Shown here: positions 17,833 to 24,977 of the stretch, in pieces | Numbering within the stretch: the first letter of the stretch is position 1 | How the letters are laid out: every line of letters starts with the position of its first letter | DNA from: Mesorhizobium sp. M3A.F.Ca.ET.080.04.2.1 | GTDB taxonomy: Bacteria > Pseudomonadota > Alphaproteobacteria > Rhizobiales > Rhizobiaceae | Assembly: GCF_003952525.1 (NCBI RefSeq) | Contig: NZ_CP034451.1 | Span: forward strand, 4,278,001-4,342,000 | Length of the DNA stretch: 64,000 nt | Direction: 5' to 3' | Notes under the pieces: generated by a model | Seen by the model: the letters and a program-made list of their open reading frames with translations, nothing else | Databases searched by the model: none | Told to the model about the DNA's origin: nothing | Program-made: the position numbers and the translations under genes

Positions 17833-17907
17833 GCGCCCATCGTCTAGCGGTCAGGACACCGCCCTCTCACGGCGGGAACAGGGGTTCGATTCCCCTTGGG
17901 CGTACCA
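17833..17907 (+). tRNA. tRNA-Glu (CUC)
   Basis: A 75-nt cloverleaf. Acceptor GCGCCCA pairs with TGGGCGT (one G-T pair), with an encoded CCA end. The anticodon arm CCGCC-CTCTCAC-GGCGG has anticodon CTC, and the T arm is AGGGG-TTCGATT-CCCCT. The 3' 48 bases lie inside the 49-bp direct repeat at the left edge of the integrated element, so the element restores an intact gene. Confidence 0.95.
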
Positions 17908-17908
17908 A
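17860..17908 (+). repeat. attL core (49-bp direct repeat)
   Basis: Identical over 49 bases to 40998-41046; the flanking bases (17859/40997 and 17909/41047) differ. It covers the anticodon arm to the CCA end of tRNA-Glu, a classic attachment site for tyrosine integrases. Confidence 0.95.
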
Positions 17909-18079
17909 CGATTTCAAATAGTTAGACGCTTCCCCACTAAACCGGCCTAATAACGGTCGAATAAGCGTTCTGGACAGCGAATTTTTTTCTGCGCGCGCCA
18001 TGGCTTGCACGTTACCCAGTTTGCGCGCCGTCCTTGCCTGCCCCCGAGAATCAGCCAATTCTCAGACAGGTTAAGCGGG

Positions 18080-18703
18080 GTGACCAACTTGCCGGACTTC
18101 GCGGTAGACGACCTTCAAAAGTTAGCTACGGGTCTAGCTCTTCTACCCGGTGCTCTCATCCTGGTGGTTCGATCCCAATTCATAACCGGCCGGCGCCGCC
18201 CAAGGACTGAAGAGTTTTTTTCCTATGTGCTGGTTACGCTGCTCTATCTTGCCGTCTTTGCACCGCTGTTCGGGTTAGCCTATTCGTCTGGGCTGACGTT
18301 GCCGAAAATATATGCTGCATGGGTTGTCTTCATCCTGGTGGGGCCTTTCACGTTAGGCCTCCTGTTTGGGATGGCTTTCCAATATGGATGGACGGCCAAG
18401 GCACTTGATGTGCTCGGCCTAGAGCCTGTGCACACGATGCCGACAGCTTGGGATTGGAAATTTGGGCAGCGAACTGAACACTGGGTGGTTGTTAAGCTTA
18501 AAGACGACACCTGTTTTTACGGCTACTATGGTCGCCGCTCTTTTGCATCGTCCGACGAGGAGCGGGATATCTACATCGAGCAGGTGTTTTTGAGGGGCGA
18601 TCAGCCCGACGCCAAATGGGTCCCCACGAAGAACGGGCTTTGGGTTCAGGCGTCAGAAATTAGCACAATCGAGTTTCTAGACGTTGATCGACAGGGAGAG
18701 TGA
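18080..18703 (+). CDS. DUF6338-like membrane protein
   Basis: About 207 aa. Hydrophobic helices lie at about residues 10-24, 45-62 and 72-97 (VLVTLLYLAVFAPLFGLAYS, WVVFILVGPFTLGLLFGMAF). A soluble domain follows, with WVVVKLKDDTCFYGYYGRRS, SSDEERDIYIEQVF and ASEISTIEFLD, the pattern I associate with DUF6338. GTG 18080 is a best guess (the open frame reaches a TTG at 18005; no strong ribosome site for either). It overlaps or abuts the next gene, so they form a pair. Function unknown; the position beside attL suggests accessory cargo, perhaps phage defence (inference). Confidence 0.75.
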   Translation: MTNLPDFAVDDLQKLATGLALLPGALILVVRSQFITGRRRPRTEEFFSYVLVTLLYLAVFAPLFGLAYSSGLTLPKIYAAWVVFILVGPFTLGLLFGMAFQYGWTAKALDVLGLEPVHTMPTAWDWKFGQRTEHWVVVKLKDDTCFYGYYGRRSFASSDEERDIYIEQVFLRGDQPDAKWVPTKNGLWVQASEISTIEFLDVDRQGE

Positions 18704-18705
18704 AA

Positions 18706-18882
18706 GTGACAGACAAAGGTAATAGAGGTCTGCCGGTCCACCAGCAAAAAGGCTACCAGCCCAGCCGCAGCACTGGCCAGTCAGCAAATGGCCCCAAGAG
18801 TGTTCAAGGAGGTTACCAGCCGGCTAGTGGCTCGGGTGCCCCAGCTAATACGCCTTCGTCAGGGACCGGCGGAAAGAAGTAG
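18706..18882 (+). CDS. Small GYQP-repeat protein
   Basis: A 58-aa low-complexity protein with two repeats: QQKGYQPSRS and VQGGYQPASG, then a Gly/Ser/Pro-rich basic tail (SGTGGKK). GTG 18706 is chosen because AGGGAGA lies 7-8 bases upstream; GTG 18700 overlaps the DUF6338 stop (GTGA). Tight coupling to the DUF6338 gene implies a joint function. No signal peptide or membrane segment is visible. I recall the same pairing in other proteobacterial islands but no described role. Confidence 0.65.
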   Translation: MTDKGNRGLPVHQQKGYQPSRSTGQSANGPKSVQGGYQPASGSGAPANTPSSGTGGKK

Positions 18883-19231
18883 GCTCATCGCAGTGGCACG
18901 GGGCCTTGTCGCTCGACTGTTATCCGCCGTTAGAAAACGGCCCCGTCCCTCAGGTCCCACTGTTCCGCCACTGTTTTCAGTGAGGACACCCGGTATTCAC
19001 CGGTAAGCGCATTTCTGGAGAAAGAATGCGCGAGCGCGATTGGCCAGTAATCCCCAGCGCATCTGTTTTCGGCGTCGCAAAATTCAGCAAAGGCCCATAA
19101 GCCGAACCCTCAAAAGATTCAAAAGCCAGCCCGATTGCAAAGTTTACTCCCGCCAGACAGCCCTCAGGAAACGCAGTTGCCGCCGACTAGCAAATTGGTC
19201 ATCTTCTAAGTAGGCGCCAGGGGAGGACAGG
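18883..19231. other. Non-coding stretch with hairpin and repeat copy 1
   Basis: No convincing gene. It holds a possible terminator hairpin (GCGCATT and AATGCGC around 19007-19032) and, at 19101-19127, the first copy of the dispersed TTCAAAAG motif. Confidence 0.5.
19101..19127 (+). repeat. Dispersed CTCAAAAG/TTCAAAAG motif, copy 1
   Basis: Reads GCCGAACCCTCAAAAGA then TTCAAAAGCC. Matches 35394-35420 (minus strand) at 25 of 27 positions and shares GCCGAACCCTCAA with 22191-22216. It lies about 105 bases before the gene at 19232. Confidence 0.6.
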
Positions 19232-19768
19232 TTGGGAGACAATGGCGAGAAAAGACCACATCTTCGGCTGGCGGCCGAGAATGATCGGAAGGCTGTCGAC
19301 AAAGCGCGCGCGAGATATGAGATCGATTGGCCGCTCCAAAAGCTGGCTGCGAACATCATGCGCGTGTCGCGAGGTGCCGGTGAACCCTATAGCGTAATTC
19401 AGCAGTGCATCGACGTCGTAAAGGGTGCCCAAGCATTCTGCGATAAATGCGGTGACTGGCCGGGCGACAACGAGGTCCGCGAGGCGCTCGATTTTCACGA
19501 TCCGAAACTTCGTGACTATAGCCGGCCGTATGATGAGCGGTCGTCAGCGATCGAGGACATCGTGGAGGGTGCCCTTCGCTTGGCTGCCGCTCGCTTGCTC
19601 AGACAGGATCTACAAGAGCGGCACGGAGAAAAGGACTTGTTGGACGGAGTTCGGCGCCTGGAGCATTATCATGCCGAGTTGCGCGCGAAGTGGGAGGCTG
19701 AAAGAAAAGCTGCGAGGGCCAAGCCGGCACCCCGCAGCAAGAAGCTCATCCGCAAACCGAAGCTATGA
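19232..19768 (+). CDS. Hypothetical protein, phage-type island gene
   Basis: A 178-aa charged protein starting at TTG 19232 after a GGGAGGA ribosome site at 19221-19227; no in-frame ATG occurs until residue 43. It contains CDKCGDWPGDNEVREALDF, a single CxxC pair that is too little to call a zinc finger, and ends in a lysine- and proline-rich tail (KPAPRSKKLIRKPKL). I do not recognise the family. It converges with the gene at 19783. Confidence 0.6.
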   Translation: MGDNGEKRPHLRLAAENDRKAVDKARARYEIDWPLQKLAANIMRVSRGAGEPYSVIQQCIDVVKGAQAFCDKCGDWPGDNEVREALDFHDPKLRDYSRPYDERSSAIEDIVEGALRLAAARLLRQDLQERHGEKDLLDGVRRLEHYHAELRAKWEAERKAARAKPAPRSKKLIRKPKL

Positions 19769-19782
19769 GCCCCACCGGGTTG

Positions 19783-20484
19783 TCACGCAGCCGCATCCCC
19801 TTCGGGAAGGAAGGACTGCAAAAGCGCCACCGAGTCATGTTGCAACATCTCGGTGAAGCGTCCGTCGGTGACAGTGAGCAGATATTCAGCCTTGGTGCGG
19901 CACTCTTCGAGAGACCCGCAGCGGTAAGCGAACACTGCGGTCAACGCATCGATGTCCGCCTGTGAAGCTTCTCCAAGTTCGACCAGCGCTTGCCCATAAC
20001 CGAAGGCAACACGCTTGGCATGCTCTTCGCGGATCATCTTCTGGACTTTACGGAGGTCTGCCTTTTCGGCCTTTCGTAGCGCCGCGACAGCTTGTTCAGC
20101 AACTTCAGGAGCGGCGCTTGTGAGGCCACTCATCCTGCTTCTCGCCTCGTCATAGCGCTTGCAGATCTCGATCTGGCAAGCGATCGAGCATTCCTCCAGA
20201 TCGTGGGCCGTCACGTAAAGGGACTGCGCCCCACCTATGGAGAGGGGCACAAGCAGCTCCCTTCTGTTGGTAGCGAAATAGCCGCTCTCCATCTCGTCGT
20301 TGCGATCCATCGCCTTATTGAAGCGCGCAAGAGCCGCATCCTTTGCCGCGATCAGCGCACCCAGAGCTCCGACGCCCGGCCCCTCTGCATGCGCGTCCCG
20401 AACACTGGCTACGGCGGCGGCGACGGCAGCCGTAGCGACTGCTGAAGATGCGAGAAGGGCGCGACGATCGACATGCTGGTTCAT
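19783..20484 (-). CDS. Exported hypothetical protein with Tat-like signal
   Basis: A 233-aa protein. The N terminus (NQHVDRRALLASSAVATAAV then an AVASVRDAHA cleavage region) has a twin-arginine and hydrophobic stretch like a Tat or Sec signal peptide. The rest is helical and charged, with CSIACQIEICKRYDEARSRM and a C-terminal YRCGSLEECRTKAEYLL, four cysteines that could form disulfides. ATG 20484 is chosen for GGAGAGTTTC before it; the frame runs on to 20637. Similar proteins occur in rhizobial islands; function unknown. Confidence 0.68.
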   Translation of the reverse strand: MNQHVDRRALLASSAVATAAVAAAVASVRDAHAEGPGVGALGALIAAKDAALARFNKAMDRNDEMESGYFATNRRELLVPLSIGGAQSLYVTAHDLEECSIACQIEICKRYDEARSRMSGLTSAAPEVAEQAVAALRKAEKADLRKVQKMIREEHAKRVAFGYGQALVELGEASQADIDALTAVFAYRCGSLEECRTKAEYLLTVTDGRFTEMLQHDSVALLQSFLPEGDAAA

Positions 20485-20685
20485 GAAACTCTCCTGTTCA
20501 AATGGGTTCGGTGTGTTTTCCGCACGCGCATGCCAAGGCATGAGCATCTTACGAAAGAAGGCCAACCAGCCCACGGCGGCGTGTGAATCTCGGGGATATG
20601 CTTTTGCAGCGCGGGCCTCAGCGGATGCGATCGACATTGGGGCAACTCCCTTTGGTTGGATACGGCAATGAGTGGCGGCGAACGC

Positions 20686-21015
20686 CTAGGCCTCCCAGGC
20701 ATGAGAAGAGCGCGCGAAAGGCATTCCCCTCGCTTCCATCTCGGCCTCGCATTCGCTGACGCGGCGGACGTGTTCGAGGTACAGCGAAAGCTCCCACGGA
20801 AGCCGCTTGCGGCACTGATCGACAAAGGCCGCGCTATGCAGGCGAACGGTCGGCGTCAGCATTTCATCTGTTTCGGCAATCACCTTGAGGCTCTGACGAA
20901 CGAACCGGATGGCTTCACCAACGTCCTGGCTGGAAATACGCCACGCATCCGCGATACGAGAGTCGTATGCATCGGCGGCTGGCGTGAGATCGAGGGAGAG
21001 CAAGGCAGTCATCAT
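20686..21015 (-). CDS. Hypothetical small protein
   Basis: A 109-aa helical, acidic protein (MTALLSLDLTPAADAYDSRI, RFVRQSLKVIAETDEML). Two adjacent ATGs at 21015 and 21012 are possible starts. It is divergent from the HTH regulator at 21120 and shares its 104-base control region, so it may be under that regulator. No recognised domain. Confidence 0.6.
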   Translation of the reverse strand: MMTALLSLDLTPAADAYDSRIADAWRISSQDVGEAIRFVRQSLKVIAETDEMLTPTVRLHSAAFVDQCRKRLPWELSLYLEHVRRVSECEAEMEARGMPFARSSHAWEA

Positions 21016-21119
21016 GCACCCGTTGCGCCAAATTGCTTACAGGTGTATTCATAGCTACGTCTGTAGCGACCGTCAAGCATTTTAGATACGCTTGTATTCA
21101 AAAAAGGGAGTTTTGACCG
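21016..21119. promoter_or_regulatory. Divergent control region
   Basis: AT-richer stretch between the minus-strand gene at 20686 and the HTH gene at 21120. It holds two direct TGTATTCA/TTGTATTCA copies near 21045 and 21093, candidate operators for the HTH protein. Confidence 0.4.
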
Positions 21120-21344
21120 ATGGCCGAGCTGACCCCTGAGGCAAACAGGGCTGCCAGAGCGATACTGAAGTGGTCTGTTCGCGAATTGGCCGAGCACGCC
21201 GGCATTGCGTTTTCCACTGTGCATCGCTTCGAAACGACGGGCGTAGCCACTGACACCACCAAAGAGAAGATCAAGGCCGCCTATCTGACCCACAAGGTAG
21301 AGATTACGAATGGGGATGGGACAGGCGCCAGGCTGGTCCGGTGA
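21120..21344 (+). CDS. XRE-type helix-turn-helix regulator
   Basis: A 74-aa one-domain DNA-binding protein: TPEANRAARAILKWSVRELA then EHAGIAFSTVHRFE, the Cro/C1 HTH fold as in many small phage and rhizobial regulators. ATG 21120 follows GGGAG (21106-21110). Its place beside a divergent promoter with repeated TGTATTCA sequences suggests it controls the left part of the element. Confidence 0.82.
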   Translation: MAELTPEANRAARAILKWSVRELAEHAGIAFSTVHRFETTGVATDTTKEKIKAAYLTHKVEITNGDGTGARLVR

Positions 21345-21350
21345 CCGGCA

Positions 21351-21611
21351 ATGGTTGAATCGCTGTGCCTGAGCCTGCCGGCAGTGGACGGCGATACGGT
21401 CAAATGCGATGCCAAAACATGCGGCTTGTTGGAACAAGGCATCCGAGACGGCGCTCGGCTCGCCTGGCGTAAGTCGCCAAGTTGGCGACACACAGGAAAG
21501 CAAAGGGCATTCACGGAACTCGAAGTTACTCGCCAGTGCTGTCTGGCGCTGCCGGCAGCGCGATATGGTCGGGACGGCACAGCGCCCTTATGGCATCAGT
21601 CTGGCCGTTGA
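21351..21611 (+). pseudogene. Possible remnant of a thermonuclease-like gene
   Basis: An open frame with CLSLPAVDGDTVKCDA near its start. DGDTVKCD is the entry motif of staphylococcal-nuclease-like proteins, but the following residues (arginine and aspartate loop) do not continue in this frame; a one-base shift gives NMRLVG instead. It could be a frameshifted remnant or coincidence. No other gene is seen in 21345-21641. Confidence 0.25.
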
Positions 21612-21641
21612 TCCCTGCCCTGATCCAGAAAGGAACCCGCA

Positions 21642-22127
21642 ATGGCTGATCAAGATGATGCAGTTGCAAAATTTATCCAGCTGGCATTCAAAGCCAATGG
21701 CGCGGCTCTCACTCTTTCAGTTGTCGCCGCCAGTAATCTGCTAAAGGGTTCTGCTGTTCCGGCAATGGTTACCGTGGTGCCTAGCTGGCTGTTTCTAATC
21801 GGGCTCGTTTTGGCTTACGCCCTCATGACTACGAACGCTCTCTCCACAACTCATTTCGGGAATCTGCACACTCTGTTGCAGATTCGAGAAACCATAATGA
21901 ACATAGAGTTCGCGGAGCACAGAACCGAAGAGACGGAAAAAATTTTGGCGGATTCGATCGAATCAAAGCGGGCGATTGAGGCATCCCTGTTGTCAAAGAA
22001 ACAGCTTGCCGAGATGATTAGAGCCACCAACTGGCTGATGAATGGCTCCATGGTTTGTTTTGCAGCCGGCGTTATATGGGCTCTGATCGCCATTTCGATA
22101 GAACAGCACCTCCCGGTGAACCCCTGA
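21642..22127 (+). CDS. Membrane protein, hypothetical
   Basis: A 161-aa protein with hydrophobic segments at about residues 20-36, 41-63 (VTVVPSWLFLIGLVLAYALM) and 131-150 (NGSMVCFAAGVIWALIAISI). A charged helical stretch (residues 85-122, IEFAEHRTEETEKILADSIE) lies between the second and third and may form a coiled coil. ATG 21642 follows AGAAAGGAACC. No family recognised; a membrane effector or phage exclusion role is conceivable but unsupported. Confidence 0.65.
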   Translation: MADQDDAVAKFIQLAFKANGAALTLSVVAASNLLKGSAVPAMVTVVPSWLFLIGLVLAYALMTTNALSTTHFGNLHTLLQIRETIMNIEFAEHRTEETEKILADSIESKRAIEASLLSKKQLAEMIRATNWLMNGSMVCFAAGVIWALIAISIEQHLPVNP

Positions 22128-22190
22128 CAGGGGGGCCTAGTCCACTTACCTATTGCAGCGATCGGACGAAGAATTTCAAAATAGCCTTAG

Positions 22191-22216
22191 GCCGAACCCT
22201 CAAGGTTCAAAAGGTC
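22191..22216 (+). repeat. Dispersed CTCAAAAG/TTCAAAAG motif, copy 2
   Basis: Reads GCCGAACCCTCAA then GGTTCAAAAGGTC; relative to copies 1 and 3 three bases are missing in the middle. It lies about 170 bases before the gene at 22383. Confidence 0.55.
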
Positions 22217-22382
22217 GGCCGCGCGGGTGGCGACTATCTGGTGACAGACTAAACCCTCGTTAACGCATGTAATGGCCTATCTCTCGGGTGAAGCTTAGGC
22301 TTCTCGCTGCAATCCGCACCTTGTAAGGCAAGCGGACGCTTAACTCGGGTGCTCCCGCCAGAACGGACGGAGGGAGCCGAAT

Positions 22383-22577
22383 ATGGCCAAAGCTCAACCA
22401 CGCGGCGACATTACCGCCTTCGAGTGCGACGTCATTCGCGAGGCTTTCAGAAAGTGGGTTGTCGAGGACAACGTGCCAGAGGATCAATGGCGCGAGCGCG
22501 CCCGGCGTCTGGTGCATACCATGACAGGGGTTGAGGATATCGACCCGCAAATGCTGGATTGGATTGTACAGAAGTAA
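22383..22577 (+). CDS. Small conserved island protein
   Basis: A 64-aa acidic helical protein (GDITAFECDVIREAFRKWVV, DIDPQMLDWIVQK). ATG 22383 follows GGACGGAGGGAG. Proteins of this kind are frequent in rhizobial prophages and islands as I recall; no function assigned. A hairpin (GCTCCC/GGGAGC) overlaps its ribosome site. Confidence 0.6.
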   Translation: MAKAQPRGDITAFECDVIREAFRKWVVEDNVPEDQWRERARRLVHTMTGVEDIDPQMLDWIVQK

Positions 22578-22606
22578 AAGCCGCTGGGGAATCAGCACCG
22601 GGGCTT

Positions 22607-23044
22607 CTAGTATCTGTCAGAGCCCCTCGCTCGCTCATAGGGTGAAGGCCCGGCGGGCGTATTGGCGATGTAGTCCGTAAATGCCTGCTCCAGCTCGGCC
22701 ACCGCCTCATTCTTGGTGTTCGCCCGGCCGCGCTGGCCGCCGTGGCCGCGCCAGCGCTTGTCATGCGTCGCGATCGACCAGCGCCACGTGCCAGCGCTCG
22801 CGCCGTGTGCCTCGCCCTGAATGCGGCCGACCGGAGAGCCAAGGAAGGTCGGCGAAAAGTCGTGTGGGACTGTCTGGCCCCCAATGATGGTTCGGCCCCA
22901 GTCAAGCCACAGGCGAGCCCCACGGTCGCGAACAAACCGCACAGCCTCGATGATGGTATCGAAGCTGCGCATCGGGCCGCTTTCGTCGGCCACCTGGAAG
23001 CCGTCGGCGGCTTTGCTGACTCTTAGGCGATCGGCGGACATCAT
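22607..23044 (-). CDS. Hypothetical protein
   Basis: A 145-aa protein with MSADRLRVSKAADGFQVADE at the start, a region rich in tryptophan and glycine (WRWSIATHDKRWRGHGGQRG) and a helical end (NEAVAELEQAFTDYIA). Starts at 23044 or 23041. No domain recognised. It converges with the 22383 gene and is divergent from the first of three two-hairpin elements, 37 bases away. Confidence 0.6.
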   Translation of the reverse strand: MMSADRLRVSKAADGFQVADESGPMRSFDTIIEAVRFVRDRGARLWLDWGRTIIGGQTVPHDFSPTFLGSPVGRIQGEAHGASAGTWRWSIATHDKRWRGHGGQRGRANTKNEAVAELEQAFTDYIANTPAGPSPYERARGSDRY

Positions 23045-23080
23045 CCGTTGATATAGGCGTCCGGAAGGCGGAGCATAGGC

Positions 23081-23145
23081 GGCCCGGCCTGCTAATCCGG
23101 AGGAGGAGTGACACAGGCCGAGCCGACCTCGCCTTGTCAGCGAGG
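23081..23145 (+). ncRNA. Two-hairpin element, copy A
   Basis: Hairpin 1: GGCCCGGCCTG (23081-23091) with CAGGCCGAGCC (23114-23124), 10 of 11 pairs. Hairpin 2: CCTCGC (23127-23132) with GCGAGG (23140-23145). The loop of hairpin 1 holds GGAGGAGGAG. Shares layout with copies at 23457 and 23707. RNA, leader or DNA-site function is undetermined. Confidence 0.45.
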
Positions 23146-23263
23146 CACGGCCATCCTGCCCCAGAAAGTATCTATGGCCAAGCGTCCAGCGTCTTCAGTC
23201 AGGATAGAGCCCGCCGCCAAAAACCTCCCGGACCGCGGGCTCCATGGCGCTGCTCGACCATAA
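23108..23263 (+). CDS. Short ORF, possibly truncated paralogue of the 23802 gene
   Basis: A 51-codon frame from GTG 23108, which sits directly behind GGAGGAG. Its middle ILPQKVSMAKRP matches ILAQKVRMAKRG at the start of the protein encoded from 23778/23802, and the DNA upstream is also similar, so part of one copy was duplicated. After MAKR the two diverge and this one stops at 23263. It could be a real small protein, a leader peptide or a decayed duplicate. Confidence 0.3.
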   Translation: MTQAEPTSPCQRGTAILPQKVSMAKRPASSVRIEPAAKNLPDRGLHGAARP

Positions 23264-23456
23264 CGGGAACGGCGCCTACCCTCTCAATTGAAGCCGGGCT
23301 CAGAGGTTCCCAGCAAGAGCCCGCCCGTTTGAGGGTCCGAGCGGGCTCCAGGGGTCTCGCCCAACGATGCGGCGCCCCTCGGGAAAGCGCAGCACCGCAA
23401 ATCGAACTGGGTGATTGGCGCAATGTTCCAGTTAGCATGTGCTTGTCAATCAGGGT

Positions 23457-23526
23457 GCCCGGCCTGCTCAGGGGATTAGGGGTATATGGCGACAGGCCGG
23501 GCTCTTACCCCGTGGGAGAGGTAAGA
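23457..23526 (+). ncRNA. Two-hairpin element, copy C
   Basis: Hairpin 1: GCCCGGCCTG (23457-23466) with CAGGCCGGGC (23493-23502), 10 perfect pairs. Hairpin 2: TCTTACC (23503-23509) with GGTAAGA (23520-23526). The second stem has quite different sequence from copy A but keeps its pairing. No coding frame accounts for it. Confidence 0.45.
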
Positions 23527-23585
23527 CCGACACTATGCGCCGCCTTCGGCGGCCGAGCAGCACCTATTTTAGGATGAGCTAATGG

Positions 23586-23624
23586 AAAGCCCGTCGCAGC
23601 TAATGAGCGTAAGCGACGGGCTTT
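23586..23624. terminator. Hairpin, likely terminator
   Basis: A perfect 12-bp stem AAAGCCCGTCGC (23586-23597) and GCGACGGGCTTT (23613-23624) with a 15-base loop. It separates copies C and B of the two-hairpin element. Another stem (GAGCCCGC 23317-23324, GCGGGCTC 23341-23348) lies between copies A and C. Confidence 0.5.
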
Positions 23625-23706
23625 GAAGTGGCTACACCGGTGAGAGAGATCGACCACTTAGGTTAACTACGGAACCGTGAAGTTGTTCCACAATGGAACA
23701 ATCGGC

Positions 23707-23773
23707 GGCTCGGCCCGCTTATCCCGGCGGAGGAATGGGACAGGCCGAGCCCCACCCGCTGTTGGGAGCGAGG
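23707..23773 (+). ncRNA. Two-hairpin element, copy B
   Basis: Hairpin 1: GGCTCGGCC (23707-23715) with GGCCGAGCC (23743-23751), 9 perfect pairs. Hairpin 2 (about 23755-23773) is weak. The loop again holds GGCGGAGGAATGG. Similarity to copy A continues downstream through GGCCCAGAAAGTT to the ATGGCCAAGCG start of the next gene. Confidence 0.45.
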
Positions 23774-23801
23774 CGCGGTGATTCTGGCCCAGAAAGTTCG
23801 C

Positions 23802-24092
23802 ATGGCCAAGCGAGGAATTAAGGTAGGCGACGAGGTGTCGATAACCGCGACGGTGCGGCGTCGCGTCACGGAAGACCGTGTTAGCGTCTCTATTCCGTCC
23901 TACGGCTTCCCGCATTCCATCGTCGACCGATCATCCAAGGTGAAAAAAGGCCAACTGATCGAACTGGTCGGCCACGTCATACACATTGATGAGAACCGCG
24001 TTACAGTGCAAATAGGCGTGCCGGTGACGGTGGATCTGGATAAGGTGCGGCTTGTCACGTCTTACAAGCCGCCGGTGGATGTCCCTACATGA
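23802..24092 (+). CDS. Small beta-rich island protein
   Basis: A 96-aa protein (MAKRGIKVGDEVSITATVRR, RVTVQIGVPVTVDLDKVRLV) composed mainly of predicted strands, suggesting an OB- or SH3-like barrel. GTG 23778 is an alternative start that adds ILAQKVR. The ATG at 23802 matches the ATGGCCAAGCG start shared with the short paralogous ORF at 23174. It overlaps the next gene by four bases (ATGA). Function unknown. Confidence 0.58.
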   Translation: MAKRGIKVGDEVSITATVRRRVTEDRVSVSIPSYGFPHSIVDRSSKVKKGQLIELVGHVIHIDENRVTVQIGVPVTVDLDKVRLVTSYKPPVDVPT

Positions 24093-24271
24093 CCAAGCTG
24101 TCCGACCTTGGCCCTCCGATCGGCAGCACCCCGCACGTGAAGGTCAAAGCTTCAGGACACGACCATTTCCATATTTGCCCAGCCTGCCGCCAAGCTGTGG
24201 ATCGGCGAGACCTTAGACAAGTGATCTGGCATGAGACGCCAGGACATAGGCCGCTAGAGATGGACGCCTAG
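24089..24271 (+). CDS. Small CxxC protein, hypothetical
   Basis: A 60-aa protein with HDHFHICPACRQAVDRRDLR and VIWHETPGHRPL, i.e. a CxxC pair and several histidines that could bind zinc. It is translationally coupled to the preceding gene. I recall very similar small proteins in rhizobial phage islands. Function unknown. An intrinsic terminator follows at 24368. Confidence 0.62.
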   Translation: MTKLSDLGPPIGSTPHVKVKASGHDHFHICPACRQAVDRRDLRQVIWHETPGHRPLEMDA

Positions 24272-24346
24272 CTGTATCGTTTCGAGACCAAAATGCTGGC
24301 AGATCTCTTGCACTGAACAGGTGGCCGGTACTTCACACACACCGGT

Positions 24347-24410
24347 CCTGATCGCGGGGGATCAGGTTCGCCGGGCTTGAGGTTGGGGTTTCCTCGCCCG
24401 GCGAGTTTTC
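24347..24410 (+). terminator. Tandem hairpins ending in an intrinsic terminator
   Basis: First CCTGATC (24347-24353) with GATCAGG (24360-24366). Then TCGCCGGGC (24368-24376) with GCCCGGCGA (24396-24404), extended inside by GAGG/CCTC and followed by GTTTTC. It ends the 23802-24271 operon. Confidence 0.75.
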
Positions 24411-24977
24411 TCCTCTAACGAGCGCATTCATTTGCTGTCGAGCGGGGGAAAACCTCAACGTACGTATACATCGAGTGTGGAAAGTAACCCATTGTTCACC
24501 ATGAGCGGGCATCGTGATTGAAGGCGTTCCAATCGCGCCTAGTCTACCCCTGCGTCGTATGACGCGCCCCGCCCAACTGCCGGCGGCCGACGTTTTCAAG
24601 TGTCCCCAACCCCAGTATACGTCGGCCGCCAACTCAGACCCCAAGCTGGCTACAAATGTTATTTCCAGACTTCAGGGTACATGCCATAATCCGTTGTAGG
24701 GCCAAGCTTTTCCTGATTCGATGGCCCCTTACCTCGGGTGACCGACGACTTCCCGCGCCCCCCCCGCCGTGTCGTCGGTCGCCCTGTCCTTCTGCCGATT
24801 GGCGCGGACGCCTGGCGTGAAGGCGCGAACGGTTTGCGCGATTGCTGTACACGACAATGCCGAACAGCCCAGGAGCTGCTAAACCGCAGATAACTGGTTA
24901 GTATTGCACTTTCCCATCTTCATTTTTTCCCCAGGCCACCGTATTGAGCATGTCGGATCGAAGTTTTGGGGGGATTC
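24411..24977. other. Non-coding stretch with a C-run hairpin
   Basis: No supportable gene in either strand. A perfect 10-bp hairpin GACCGACGAC (24740-24749) with GTCGTCGGTC (24771-24780) encloses a 21-base loop containing eight consecutive C. Function unknown. Confidence 0.5.

Noticed and set aside
21351..21611. Functional thermonuclease-like protein
   Set aside because: Only DGDTVKCD matches; the arginine and aspartate loops are missing or frameshifted, so at most a remnant is listed.
23081..23773. CRISPR array
   Set aside because: Three related repeats occur, but they are 65-70 bases long, unevenly spaced and differ in sequence; no cas gene is nearby.
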